This document shows positions 1 through 7,857 of a DNA stretch of 24,665 nt, piece after piece (position 1 is the stretch's first letter; the number at the start of each line of letters is the position of its first letter). Where the stretch lies: the IMG/VR virus record IMGVR_UViG_3300017963_000724, positions 1-24,665 of that record; one strand, written 5' to 3'. The DNA comes from a virus. Under the pieces are notes generated by a model that was not told where the DNA came from, did no database searches, and worked only from the letters and a program-made list of their open reading frames with translations. The position numbers and the translations under genes were made by a program.

Positions 1-843
1 CTCGAATGTATGGAGACATACTAGTCTTTGTTTAATACTAAACATCAACTTGCAACCATAAAGAGTGTCTGTAGAATTTAAAGATGGTTGAAATTGTTCT
101 ACCCTTGGGTTTGCTGCATCATAGTAGACAATTCCATCGGTACCAGGTGTGCCACCTGTAAAAGCTTTGCCGTTGGTGATATACACACGGTTTACAGAAC
201 CTGCGTGTTGCCAATTTGCCGACCATATATAATCAACATTTGTTGAATTCCAAACATCAGAATCTGTTCTTAGTGTTGATGTACTGTCAAAAAGATCAAG
301 TGGATCAAATATTTGCGTAGTAGCATTGTAAAGAGCTACTCTCTCGGTATCAGAAATCAATAACTGTCTTGTATTGTCAGATCCAATATATCGGAATATT
401 CCCATAATCCGATTGCCTTCAAAGGTGCCAAGACGTCCACTACTCCCTGTATAAACACCTAATCCTGACCCATCAACTGCTGTTCCTGTAGAATCAAGCA
501 GTTCAAAGTTAGTTCCTGCAAGATTGTCAATTGTATATTTCTGACCATTAAGGTTTGCCCAGCTACCACCCGCTAGGTAATGTAGCGATACAGTGTCTCC
601 ATCACTAAGGCCAGTAGCAGAAGCCACGGTGAATACCGCCGGATTCGCAGCAGTAGCTGCAGTAATTGGTCTCCCATGAACCATGTCTCCCAAAAATCGA
701 TATCCCTGCCTTTTTTCGATATAACCATGGTGAATATGGGCGTTGATGATGTCTGTAAAAGCATCAATTGGCAAAAGCCAAGGTTCAAGATCAGTATCAA
801 GCCCAGTTCCAAAAGGTGCTATCAAAAAAGGCTGATAACCCAT
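1..843 (-). CDS. Tail/virion protein, partial (C-terminus beyond left edge)
   Basis: The frame is open from an ATG at 843 to the first base of the window (281 codons), so the C-terminus is missing. The ATG overlaps the stop of the upstream gene as TAATG, which supports the start. Residues about 60-130 form a small beta-rich module (motifs GDTVSLHY, LNGQKYTI, TNFELLDS). After this come repeated strand-turn units (RIMGIFRY, QLLISDTERVALYN, YIWSANW, GIVYYDA) that look like beta-propeller blades. Its place after the head-tail adaptor is where P22-like phages encode gp10, a DNA-stabilising tail hub with a propeller fold. Assignment to a virion tail protein is secure from context. The gp10-like role is inference, since the C-terminus is absent and similarity to gp10 itself was not testable. 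Confidence 0.75.
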   Translation of the reverse strand, partial: MGYQPFLIAPFGTGLDTDLEPWLLPIDAFTDIINAHIHHGYIEKRQGYRFLGDMVHGRPITAATAANPAVFTVASATGLSDGDTVSLHYLAGGSWANLNGQKYTIDNLAGTNFELLDSTGTAVDGSGLGVYTGSSGRLGTFEGNRIMGIFRYIGSDNTRQLLISDTERVALYNATTQIFDPLDLFDSTSTLRTDSDVWNSTNVDYIWSANWQHAGSVNRVYITNGKAFTGGTPGTDGIVYYDAANPRVEQFQPSLNSTDTLYGCKLMFSIKQRLVCLHTFE

Positions 844-1547
844 TATCTTCCTCCACAAATCATGATGAAGAAATCGTCAAAATCATTGGTTCTCCCACCA
901 TCCCTTTTAACTTCTAACTGTATGGTAGTTGCTGTGCTAGCAACAGGTGCAGGTGTTAGAAGAGGCATCACGCCACGTACAGATCCTCCACTATTACCAG
1001 AATTTCTCACAGAACCTGATATTACATAGTTCGCATTCTGCAATACATCTGCATCAACATTTACATTAAACAATCCTGTAGACGGTCTTGGTGTCCCTGC
1101 AGTTGTCATGTTCTTTCCAAATTGTAAAATCCCTAAAACATTGAAATTTCCATATGCGACAATCATTTGACCATCGACATACGTTAATCCGGTAGTTGAA
1201 TCGACGTCAAACGCTAGACCATTAGCGTTAACCTGAGTAGATGTACTTCCAAGGGCGCCATTTTGTGTAATTTGAAAGTTGTTCGCTGGTGATCTATCAT
1301 CTAGAAGAAATAACTCTGTCTCACCAGCTGAGTCCTGCTTAGAAAACATGATCATCGTATCATCGGCACGCGTTGGATCGTTGGCCGGAGGAGGTGCGCC
1401 AGGTACTGCATTTCTTTCAATAAAGTTGATTTGCCAATGCTTTAAACTAATATCCCCTTCTTCAATAGCTGCAAAGTTGTTGGTCAAAACCGTCGGATAA
1501 TTCCTTATCTTTGTGCTATTAGCTGGAAGTGTTTTGTCATATGCCAT
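843..1547 (-). CDS. Minor virion/tail protein, unknown role
   Basis: A 234-residue protein preceded by an SD (GAGGTAATC before the ATG). The N-terminus (LPANSTKIRN, then NFAAIEEGD) resembles the opening of many phage tail-fibre or virion attachment proteins. The middle is rich in G, T, N and S, and the end (LEVKRDGG, FFIMICGGR) resembles the closing beta-strands of virion trimers. It lies between the head-tail adaptor and the large tail protein, overlapping the latter by one base, so it is very likely made late and incorporated into or used to assemble the tail. No catalytic motif, signal peptide or membrane segment is visible. It could be a short fibre, a needle-like plug or a tail accessory protein. 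Confidence 0.7.
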   Translation of the reverse strand: MAYDKTLPANSTKIRNYPTVLTNNFAAIEEGDISLKHWQINFIERNAVPGAPPPANDPTRADDTMIMFSKQDSAGETELFLLDDRSPANNFQITQNGALGSTSTQVNANGLAFDVDSTTGLTYVDGQMIVAYGNFNVLGILQFGKNMTTAGTPRPSTGLFNVNVDADVLQNANYVISGSVRNSGNSGGSVRGVMPLLTPAPVASTATTIQLEVKRDGGRTNDFDDFFIMICGGR

Positions 1548-1556
1548 GATTACCTC

Positions 1557-2477
1557 TTAAAAAAATGGTTGCGCTCGTGTGTTTAGCAAGTTTTGATTGG
1601 TTCTTTTCAACACATAAGCTAATTGCTCTTTGTAAAGCGCCGTCACTTCACCATATGCGTCCATTTCGCCTTTATCTGCGTGTATATCGCGACTTGCCCC
1701 ATAGGCTATACAAGGGCCCCATTGTTCCAGTAAAGGCTTGTCTGTAGCATTAATAAAAAGAGCAGCGTTAGTACCTGCTGCCGTCGTAACCAGTGTGTCT
1801 GCATAAGCTTTTGTTCTAAATCGATAAGCTGTATCTGGCACAGGGAAAAACGTGAATTGATTATTATACACCAAGACAGCTGTTGGCCTTCCTGCTTGAA
1901 ACTGGATGTAGGAAAAATAAATGTTTTGACCACTGGTAGGCGCTGTATTAAAAGTCACAGTGAGAGCACCAGTCTCATAATTTAAAACGGCATTTCCTCC
2001 TAAACTACCCGTTATAACAACAGGTGATGCGGAAAAGTCTGTGTTTGTATCTTCAAATACTTCGTTATCATCTGTAATCACGGTGCTTCCAGGAAGAATC
2101 GGAAAATTTCCAGCTGTTGCATTAAATGCTGTAGTAGCTCCATCACCTGTTCCGATCGTCTGACGTGCTATGTTTTCTGGATTGTTATCATAAAAGGATG
2201 ATGGCTCTTGGTACCAAAGCAAGGAAAGCCGATCCAATGTCGCAGGGGGTTCAAAGTTCACATATCCTGCAGGGAAATCGTAGGATTGTGTATTTGCTAC
2301 AGTGAGAAATTCATAATATGTGTGAAATCTCTCGAGCTTTAACTCTGCCGGGAAGGTGTATTGGAAATACTTATTAATATATTCATCCAATTGCTCATTT
2401 GAAAGCTCCTGGGGTGAATATCTTCCCGTAACCTGTCTAACCTTTTGCCTGATTTCTGCTAGGTCCCAATTTGCCAT
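1557..2477 (-). CDS. Head-tail adaptor-like protein with inserted beta domain
   Basis: A 306-residue protein. Two ATGs are adjacent. The second, at 2477, has correct spacing from the SD GAGG, while the first is only two bases from it. The N-terminal 70 residues (NWDLAEIRQKVRQVTGR, then LDEYINKYFQ) and the C-terminal 80 residues are helical, as in portal-proximal adaptors of podoviruses (P22 gp4-type). Between them, about residues 105-195, is a repetitive beta-rich insertion (TIGTGDGATTAF, PGSTVITDD, LNYETGALTVTFN, YFSYIQF) of a kind found in many phage structural proteins. Position after coat and before the tail proteins fits an adaptor joining portal to tail. The role is inferred from fold-like pattern and gene order, and sequence identity to P22 gp4 is not claimed. 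Confidence 0.65.
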   Translation of the reverse strand: MANWDLAEIRQKVRQVTGRYSPQELSNEQLDEYINKYFQYTFPAELKLERFHTYYEFLTVANTQSYDFPAGYVNFEPPATLDRLSLLWYQEPSSFYDNNPENIARQTIGTGDGATTAFNATAGNFPILPGSTVITDDNEVFEDTNTDFSASPVVITGSLGGNAVLNYETGALTVTFNTAPTSGQNIYFSYIQFQAGRPTAVLVYNNQFTFFPVPDTAYRFRTKAYADTLVTTAAGTNAALFINATDKPLLEQWGPCIAYGASRDIHADKGEMDAYGEVTALYKEQLAYVLKRTNQNLLNTRAQPFF

Positions 2478-2488
2478 CATTACCTCGT

Positions 2489-2857
2489 TTATTCAAATAC
2501 TTCGCGCATCTGGAATCTGGATTTTTGTCCCTTTTGGGTCTTTTCCATTTGTCCCGAACCGTTTGGTTTCCATCCCCACATAGGAGTGGATTTTGATTCC
2601 ACATGTCTAGCAATAAAGCGAGGTACGCGATATCTGCCTCCATGCATAAAGACAAAAGTATGCTTGTTTGTAGCATTGCCATAAGTGAACTTCTGCATTA
2701 ATCCAGGCTCTTCCAGATTCATAAACTCATAGCTAATGAGTTCGCGCAAATGCTTCTCTTCCTTTTCTGTAAACTTACGATTAGGGTTTACAGGGTCAAT
2801 AATGGGAAGTCTTTGCAACTTTTCTAGATCGACCTTGTCCATGACTGCTTGATCCAT
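2489..2857 (-). CDS. Unknown protein of the head-tail gene block
   Basis: A 122-residue basic protein with SD AAGGAG eight bases before the ATG. The N-terminal half is charged and helical (FTEKEEKHLRELISYEF). The centre has aromatic and basic stretches (FVFMHGGRYRVPRFIARH), and the C-terminus is Lys/Gln-rich. No known domain is recognised. It is the first gene after a strong hairpin that follows the capsid gene pair, and is separated by 11 bases from the adaptor gene. Conservation of a gene here between capsid and adaptor genes suggests a role in head completion or tail assembly, but that is positional inference only. Confidence 0.6.
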   Translation of the reverse strand: MDQAVMDKVDLEKLQRLPIIDPVNPNRKFTEKEEKHLRELISYEFMNLEEPGLMQKFTYGNATNKHTFVFMHGGRYRVPRFIARHVESKSTPMWGWKPNGSGQMEKTQKGQKSRFQMREVFE

Positions 2858-2877
2858 ATTTCATACTCCTTATTTAA

Positions 2878-2902
2878 GGAGGGGGACTAAGTGTCCCCCT
2901 CC
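2878..2902 (-). terminator. Strong intergenic hairpin, likely partial terminator or processing site
   Basis: A perfect 10-bp stem (GGAGGGGGAC paired with GTCCCCCTCC) closes a five-base loop. It sits after the stop codon of the 199-residue head protein. On the transcribed minus strand it is followed by TTAAATAAGG rather than a run of T, so it is not a full intrinsic terminator. It probably lowers read-through or stabilises the 3' end of the abundant coat message before the tail genes. Confidence 0.6.
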
Positions 2903-2906
2903 ATGT

Positions 2907-3506
2907 TTAAACTACTGGCTCCTCGCCGTAGACCATCGCAACCATAGAAGCGCTGTTAGCACCAACGCAGCCGGTACCAAGGGTAACGCCGCGAATAGCT
3001 AAGTTTTCTACTGGGATTGCATCACCGTTTGTGTCGGAAACGCGTACTGCGTAACCGCCAGAAACATAGGCGCTGTAACCAGAAGATGTGTCTTCAACAA
3101 GTGTGATAGTAGTAGCTGTGACAGATGCGATAGTGAACTCGCCATTAAGGCTGTTTGCTGCCGCTCCATCATCAGCAAGACCTGAAACTTTGATAGTATC
3201 GCCAGCAGCGAAACCAAAAGTTGCAGTGTCATTGACAGTGATTACCCCTGGGTTAGCATTGGTGAATCCACTAATGGATGCGCCAATAGCTGTGCTCTGG
3301 GATAAAGGAGTCACACCGTTAGAAGTGGTGTATGCCAGCGTTCCTAGTGTGAAGTAGGAACCGTCTGCCATATCTGTAGTCCACTCGAAACGGTTTGGTG
3401 TAGTTAAGTCCCAAATTTCGACCTTCACAGGATCGAAACCGCAATCAAGGTTTCTTGCTACGGCTGGATTTGGGTTTGTCCATGAGAATCTTTTAATTTG
3501 TGCCAT
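2907..3506 (-). CDS. Head decoration or minor capsid protein with beta module
   Basis: A 199-residue protein with the strongest SD in the block (AAGGAGGTAAATT before the ATG), suggesting high expression like the coat gene 11 bases upstream. Residues about 75-155 form a beta module: GDTIKVSGL, NSLNGEFTI, TTITLVED, GYSAYVSGGY. This pattern resembles the domain that sequence databases often label as ubiquitin E1 FCCH-like when it occurs in phage proteins. It is a small barrel with no ubiquitin function implied. The flanking N-terminal (FSWTNPNPAV) and C-terminal strands would be the capsid-binding part. A decoration or cement protein is the best guess, and a minor capsid protein is the alternative. 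Confidence 0.65.
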   Translation of the reverse strand: MAQIKRFSWTNPNPAVARNLDCGFDPVKVEIWDLTTPNRFEWTTDMADGSYFTLGTLAYTTSNGVTPLSQSTAIGASISGFTNANPGVITVNDTATFGFAAGDTIKVSGLADDGAAANSLNGEFTIASVTATTITLVEDTSSGYSAYVSGGYAVRVSDTNGDAIPVENLAIRGVTLGTGCVGANSASMVAMVYGEEPVV

Positions 3507-3517
3507 AATTTACCTCC

Positions 3518-4462
3518 TTAAGAGTGTGTTGCTTCAAGATTCAACATGAAGCTATCGTTAAGGATTCTAGCCACAAACGGATGCTGCCATCCGACAGATC
3601 CTCTCTGGTGCAATGGATCGGCTGATCCTGCAGAACCAAGAGGTTCAATGTAGAAATCTCCAGTCTCAGAGCCAAGGTGCACTACTGCGTAGGCCTCTTT
3701 TCCAATAATGAAGTTGTTATACACTGCAGGGGATGCAGCACTGACGCTTCCAACAGATGTGTAAAGCCAGCGTACGTTTCCTGTAGCACCCCATTCAGCA
3801 TCGAGAACAGATTGCTGATTTGGATAGTTAGCGCTGTGGACAAAGTTTGCTACAGCTTCTAGATCGTCTAGAAGTGCTGTATCAATATAGCCCCAGAACG
3901 CTGGTCTGACAGGTGCAGTACCGAAAGCATCGCGTCCAACGACAACTTCACTGATCATTTCGGCATCGTTATTCAGAAGTGTCTGAACAGCGCTGTCAAT
4001 ATCAGCTTTTGTTAGCTCAGTTGGAGTATTCCCGTTCACACCGTTGCTGCATTGGAGTACAGAACTGGTAGAAGCGAGAACATCGCGAGTAACTTCATCC
4101 ATTGTCTGAGCCAAATTCTGTGCAAGAAGGCGAGAGGATTCATTAAGAACTCTGTCTTCAACAGTTAATTCAACTTGGTTCGTAATGGTTACGAAATTAC
4201 CGTAAAAATCGACTCTTGCCTTGATGTCAGTAGCCGATAAAGGTGCTCCTGGAGGAGTAATTCCATCCTGAAGCGGGATAGGTACAGTTGCTAGGCGTGC
4301 ATACCTACGGAACACAATAGTGTCGCCCATCTTTTCTGGAAGTACACGTTTCTGAGCGAACTTCGTATGAATAAGCTGCGGATATGCAGTCATCAAAAGA
4401 AGTCGATCGTAGTACTCCCGAACAGCTGGAGGTAGCACTGCAACAGTTGTTACATTTGCCAT
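3518..4462 (-). CDS. Major capsid protein, N4 gp56 family
   Basis: A 314-residue protein with SD AGGAG. It carries the recognisable family signature near the N-terminus: PPAVREYYDRLLL, then FAQKRVLPEKMGDTIVFRRY, then a loop with PLQDGITPPG. Further on are FYGNFVTITNQVELTVEDRVL and the helical stretch LAQTMDEVTRDVL. These are hallmarks of the N4 gp56 capsid family, which has an HK97-type fold. About 310 residues is slightly shorter than many members. It forms the icosahedral shell, assembled around the scaffold encoded just upstream. Gene order scaffold, coat, decoration, adaptor matches many podoviruses. Confidence 0.9.
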   Translation of the reverse strand: MANVTTVAVLPPAVREYYDRLLLMTAYPQLIHTKFAQKRVLPEKMGDTIVFRRYARLATVPIPLQDGITPPGAPLSATDIKARVDFYGNFVTITNQVELTVEDRVLNESSRLLAQNLAQTMDEVTRDVLASTSSVLQCSNGVNGNTPTELTKADIDSAVQTLLNNDAEMISEVVVGRDAFGTAPVRPAFWGYIDTALLDDLEAVANFVHSANYPNQQSVLDAEWGATGNVRWLYTSVGSVSAASPAVYNNFIIGKEAYAVVHLGSETGDFYIEPLGSAGSADPLHQRGSVGWQHPFVARILNDSFMLNLEATHS

Positions 4463-4472
4463 TGGTTATCTC

Positions 4473-5144
4473 CTAGTAGTAGCCCAGGTTTTTCTGAACA
4501 GTCTTCTTAAACTCGTCATCGGACATGTCTTTAAATCGCTTAGCTTCTGAAATCGGCGACGTTTGCCCAACACTTGAAAGTGATCCCGCCCTATTGGCGT
4601 TTTGAACTATGCGTTCAGCATCGGCATTCTTTTTCGCGCTCTTGCTTTGCGTCTTATACGCATCACTATTCTTCGCTAAGTAATAAGCAAGCTCGTAGTC
4701 CTGTGACTTGGTAAGTGACTCCCTTAAACCTGGGTTTTGTTTCAAAACTTCGGGTAAATACTGGGTGACGATCTGCTGATAATCCGGATACTTCTGGGTC
4801 ATTTGCAGCTCTTGAATAGTCATCTGGAACTCTTTTTCTTTCTGACCTAAGGCCCTTTTAAGGTCCTTAACAGTCAAAACATCGTCTTCAGATAACCCGT
4901 CAAACTCATCTTTAGGCTCGGCCTTTGGCTGAGATTGATTTGCTGACATTAACGCCAGATGATCTTTCATCATGCGCAATTCGTCTTGTAGTTTTTGTCT
5001 TTCTGCCCGTTCGGCTTGCAAGGCATCTAACGGAACATTACGTTCCTGATGCTCGACAGCTTGTGTGGGTTCAGCAGTTGCATCCACTACCGGAGCGGCG
5101 GCCTCCGAAATTTGATCGCCCGAAACGTTTGGTTCTTCGCTCAT
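4473..5144 (-). CDS. Scaffolding protein
   Basis: A 223-residue, highly charged, Gln- and Glu-rich protein with no hydrophobic core. A long predicted coiled coil covers about residues 35-70 (ALQAERAERQKLQDELRMM), followed by acidic and helical regions and a Lys-rich segment (KSAKKNADAER). The C-terminus ends SDDEFKKTVQKNLGYY, a helix-type coat-binding tail. The ATG at 5144 has SD AGGAG ten bases upstream. An in-frame ATG 13 codons earlier lacks one and reads into Arg-rich sequence. Composition, length and position immediately before coat identify a scaffold that directs procapsid assembly and is later lost. Function is by composition and synteny, since scaffolds diverge quickly. Confidence 0.8.
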   Translation of the reverse strand: MSEEPNVSGDQISEAAAPVVDATAEPTQAVEHQERNVPLDALQAERAERQKLQDELRMMKDHLALMSANQSQPKAEPKDEFDGLSEDDVLTVKDLKRALGQKEKEFQMTIQELQMTQKYPDYQQIVTQYLPEVLKQNPGLRESLTKSQDYELAYYLAKNSDAYKTQSKSAKKNADAERIVQNANRAGSLSSVGQTSPISEAKRFKDMSDDEFKKTVQKNLGYY

Positions 5145-5182
5145 CGCGTATAGTCTCCTTTTCGCCCGTAAAGTCGGCGGCA

Positions 5183-5554
5183 CTATTGTGTTACGTAAGC
5201 TCCTGGTATAGAGGTGGTTTCAACGACCACTTCGTTTGCTGATTCAGCACCAAGTGCTTTTAGCGCATCAAAATCAAACGGTCTCTGGGGCATATTCACG
5301 TCCCACGAGATCGCACCCGTTTGGTTGTTTACCTCTCCTACAATCATTCCAACCTGTGGGGTTGGTTTGGTGTAATAAGGCTTGATGTGCTTCATCAAGG
5401 TTGGTTTTCCGTCAACTACGACCTTGGCCGGTTTGGCAAACATCACGATCCAATAGGGATCACGTCGATCCTTATTAGCGTCTAGAATTTGCTGTATTAC
5501 CTTTTCATCGTCTTCAATGATCGCATCGCGGGTTTCTCCAGTCTCTTGTGCCAT
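5183..5554 (-). CDS. Unknown protein between portal and scaffold
   Basis: A 123-residue protein with SD GGGAG. The N-terminus is acidic and helical (AIIEDDEKVIQQILDANK). The middle is a compact beta region (PYWIVMFAKPAKVVVDG, then VGMIVGEVNN). It ends with a motif about a fully sequenced segment PFDFDALKAL. No family is recognised. It is packed between portal-side and scaffold genes and so belongs to the morphogenesis unit. An assembly factor or minor head component is plausible, without direct evidence. Confidence 0.65.
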   Translation of the reverse strand: MAQETGETRDAIIEDDEKVIQQILDANKDRRDPYWIVMFAKPAKVVVDGKPTLMKHIKPYYTKPTPQVGMIVGEVNNQTGAISWDVNMPQRPFDFDALKALGAESANEVVVETTSIPGAYVTQ

Positions 5555-5564
5555 CTAAGTCTCC

Positions 5565-5789
5565 CTAGAATTTGTAATCCCAAGCCATCTTGGGATTTCC
5601 ACGGTTGTCCATTGGCTCACGCTGAACCCTATGCATGTCGCTCTTCTGAGCGGCGAAAGCATCGCATTGCTTAGGTTTGCTATCGTGTCCCATGACTCCC
5701 ATTCCACCCATTCCATGACGTTCGTTACGCTTTTTCATCGCATATCTCTCGTCTTGGCGGTCGGCATAGCCTTGCTTATACTTGGCCAT
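5565..5789 (-). CDS. Small basic Met/Gly-rich protein downstream of portal
   Basis: A 74-residue protein starting at 5789, chosen because GGAGGT lies six bases upstream. A longer in-frame start would run 34 codons into the portal gene without an SD. It overlaps the portal stop by 14 bases, so translation is probably coupled. It is rich in Lys, Arg, Met and Gly, with the repeat-like segment GMGGMGVMG near residues 26-34 and a C-terminus ending NPKMAWDYKF. No family is recognised. A basic, low-complexity protein in this place might bind nucleic acid or scaffold, but that is speculative. Confidence 0.6.
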   Translation of the reverse strand: MAKYKQGYADRQDERYAMKKRNERHGMGGMGVMGHDSKPKQCDAFAAQKSDMHRVQREPMDNRGNPKMAWDYKF

Positions 5790-7857
5790 CTGGTACCTCC
5801 ATGGTTTGTTGTTCAGGTATTTCCTGAAGTAAATTTCCAACTTCAGGAGGATTCTGCTCAGGCATGTTTGCCTTTGCGGAAATTTGGACATCGTCTTCTT
5901 TGACCTGTTCTTCCTTACGGCGGTTCATCTCTTCCATCATGCGAACAATGGTCAGGTATTTGATCAGACGATCGTCATCTAGGCTTTCAAGCTCTTTAAT
6001 TGCTTTTGTTCGTGAAAGAGCGGCATCTGCACGATTTTCGACAGCAGCTGATGCTCTTTCATCTTCAAGACCCATATTTGCAACAGCACGGGTAAACCGC
6101 TCTTTGCTGAGTGCGATATCACTGATAGCCTTGGCTTGTGTTGCTTGACTCTGGGTTTGTAGAACTTGCTGTTGAATTTGTTGTTGTTGCTGTGCTTGCT
6201 GTGCCTGCTGCTGTTCCATTTCGGCAAGCTCTTCGATGTATTCTGTTTTCCCTTGGATTGGGGCAGCTTTTGCAAGCATTTCACCGGTAACAGGAGCGCC
6301 AAGCTGACGAAGATCAACAAGCTGACGGAAATACATTTGACGCTGTGTATCTGTAAGAATTCCCTCTTGAACAGTGACGTCGTATTTCAAAAACTCACTG
6401 TTATAGAACTCTTCTGTCGGCTGTTCATTAATGATTCTTTGCACCTTAGCCGGTCGCCATTTTTGAATCATTTTTAAGACTTTTTTACTAATTGACTTCT
6501 GGCTATTGCGTAAATTGTCAAAAAGCTCCTGGAGGTTAACAACAGCTGCACCTTGACGAAGCATCATCATTACACCAGATTCGCCTGCATTTTCCGTCTG
6601 CCCGAATGCGGCATCATTGATACCGGCGATTTCGACCATATCGCGATCGAAGAGCTCTTGTAGCTGGAACATAGACGGCGGAATCTGAGCGGGAGGTATT
6701 TTTTCCAGTGCCCCTGGAGGAGCGTCTTCTCGACGCCAAATGACTTTACCTTGGGAAGACTGGAAGAGACTGCGGGGGTTAATTACACTGTTTTCATTGG
6801 CAATCCAACCGGAATTGATCTGCGAATCTAGGATATCCACCATTTGTGATCGCCTTCTGTTCGCTTCACGCTGTGGATCGACCATGCATCTTGTTAAAGA
6901 TTGCACTTTTAGGCCCCATTGATCACTTTCCGGTTCGAAAATGGCTGTAAAAGGAACAAATGGATACTCATCCAGATCATAAGGATTGATTTCAGAGCGC
7001 ATGACATGGTCATTGACGATGACGTGCATTTCGATATAACGTTTTGGCTTTTGGACGACCTTAAGTTGCGGATATTGCTTAAGAAACATGTTCAACGTCT
7101 CTTGATCCATGTCAAATTCGGTCGTTTCACCAGAATCCATGTCCACGAGCATTGGCACGTTGCGCCATTTCTGCATGTACATCTCGTTATAAGCCATTAA
7201 TTCCTGGCCGTTAGGCTGTCTTTGGTATGGAAGCCAAGTAAACTTATCGTCACGCTCCCAACCAACGCGATAAAGGGCATAGATTTCTTTTTCCTGACCG
7301 GGAAGAAGAGAAGCAACATGGTCAACATTCAAATACTTGCGCCGAAGGATGTATCCGCAATCTGAAAGGTCTAAATTTGTGAAATAAGGGTCTAAAATGA
7401 ATCCGTTATAAGGCTCTCTTGCAAATTTAACGTCTCCATTGACAGGATCATCGCGATAGTCCATCCAAAGAGACATCAGATTCCATCCCGTCTTCAAAGC
7501 ACCTGCAAAACAATCAGAAATTAACTGATAACCATTGCCATACTGCATGGCATAAAGAAGTAATTGGGATAATTGATCTGCTGTTCTTTGTTCAGCATTT
7601 TCGATAGGCACGACAACAGACGAAAGCCTGTGCTTTCTCTGATAGCCGGTAACCATGTTGATATTGCGTCTTACGCGGTTGAATACGAAAGTCGAACGAC
7701 CTTCTTGGAATAGCTGTCTTTTTTCTCTCTCGTCCCACTGGTCACCGAGATAAAACCTTAAATCCCTTTCAGCCTCTGGAAAATAAGGATCCCACGCATA
7801 ATAAGCTTCGTTATAATACGTGTCGAACTCACGGATGATGTCTAAATCTTTGGCCAT
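5776..7857 (-). CDS. Portal protein, P22-like
   Basis: A 693-residue protein, close to the 725 residues of P22 gp1. The N-terminal region (ERDLRFYLGDQWDEREKR, then TFVFNRVRRNINMVTGYQRKHR) is characteristic of P22-type portals. The core contains NRRRSQMVDILD, EIAGINDAAFGQ and a conserved GESGVMMMLRQG segment. From about residue 545 the chain becomes a very Gln-rich helix (EQQQAQQAQQQQQ) continuing as a charged coiled coil to about residue 660. This matches the long C-terminal barrel of P22 portals that senses packaged DNA. Twelve copies would form the vertex ring through which terminase pumps DNA. The gene follows a 160-base leader region with inverted repeats and a promoter-like element. Confidence 0.9.
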   Translation of the reverse strand: MAKDLDIIREFDTYYNEAYYAWDPYFPEAERDLRFYLGDQWDEREKRQLFQEGRSTFVFNRVRRNINMVTGYQRKHRLSSVVVPIENAEQRTADQLSQLLLYAMQYGNGYQLISDCFAGALKTGWNLMSLWMDYRDDPVNGDVKFAREPYNGFILDPYFTNLDLSDCGYILRRKYLNVDHVASLLPGQEKEIYALYRVGWERDDKFTWLPYQRQPNGQELMAYNEMYMQKWRNVPMLVDMDSGETTEFDMDQETLNMFLKQYPQLKVVQKPKRYIEMHVIVNDHVMRSEINPYDLDEYPFVPFTAIFEPESDQWGLKVQSLTRCMVDPQREANRRRSQMVDILDSQINSGWIANENSVINPRSLFQSSQGKVIWRREDAPPGALEKIPPAQIPPSMFQLQELFDRDMVEIAGINDAAFGQTENAGESGVMMMLRQGAAVVNLQELFDNLRNSQKSISKKVLKMIQKWRPAKVQRIINEQPTEEFYNSEFLKYDVTVQEGILTDTQRQMYFRQLVDLRQLGAPVTGEMLAKAAPIQGKTEYIEELAEMEQQQAQQAQQQQQIQQQVLQTQSQATQAKAISDIALSKERFTRAVANMGLEDERASAAVENRADAALSRTKAIKELESLDDDRLIKYLTIVRMMEEMNRRKEEQVKEDDVQISAKANMPEQNPPEVGNLLQEIPEQQTMEVPDGQV

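Noticed and set aside
676-1029. 117-codon plus-strand frame at the tail-gene junction
   Set aside because: Antisense shadow of two virion genes that are linked by a TAATG overlap on the other strand.
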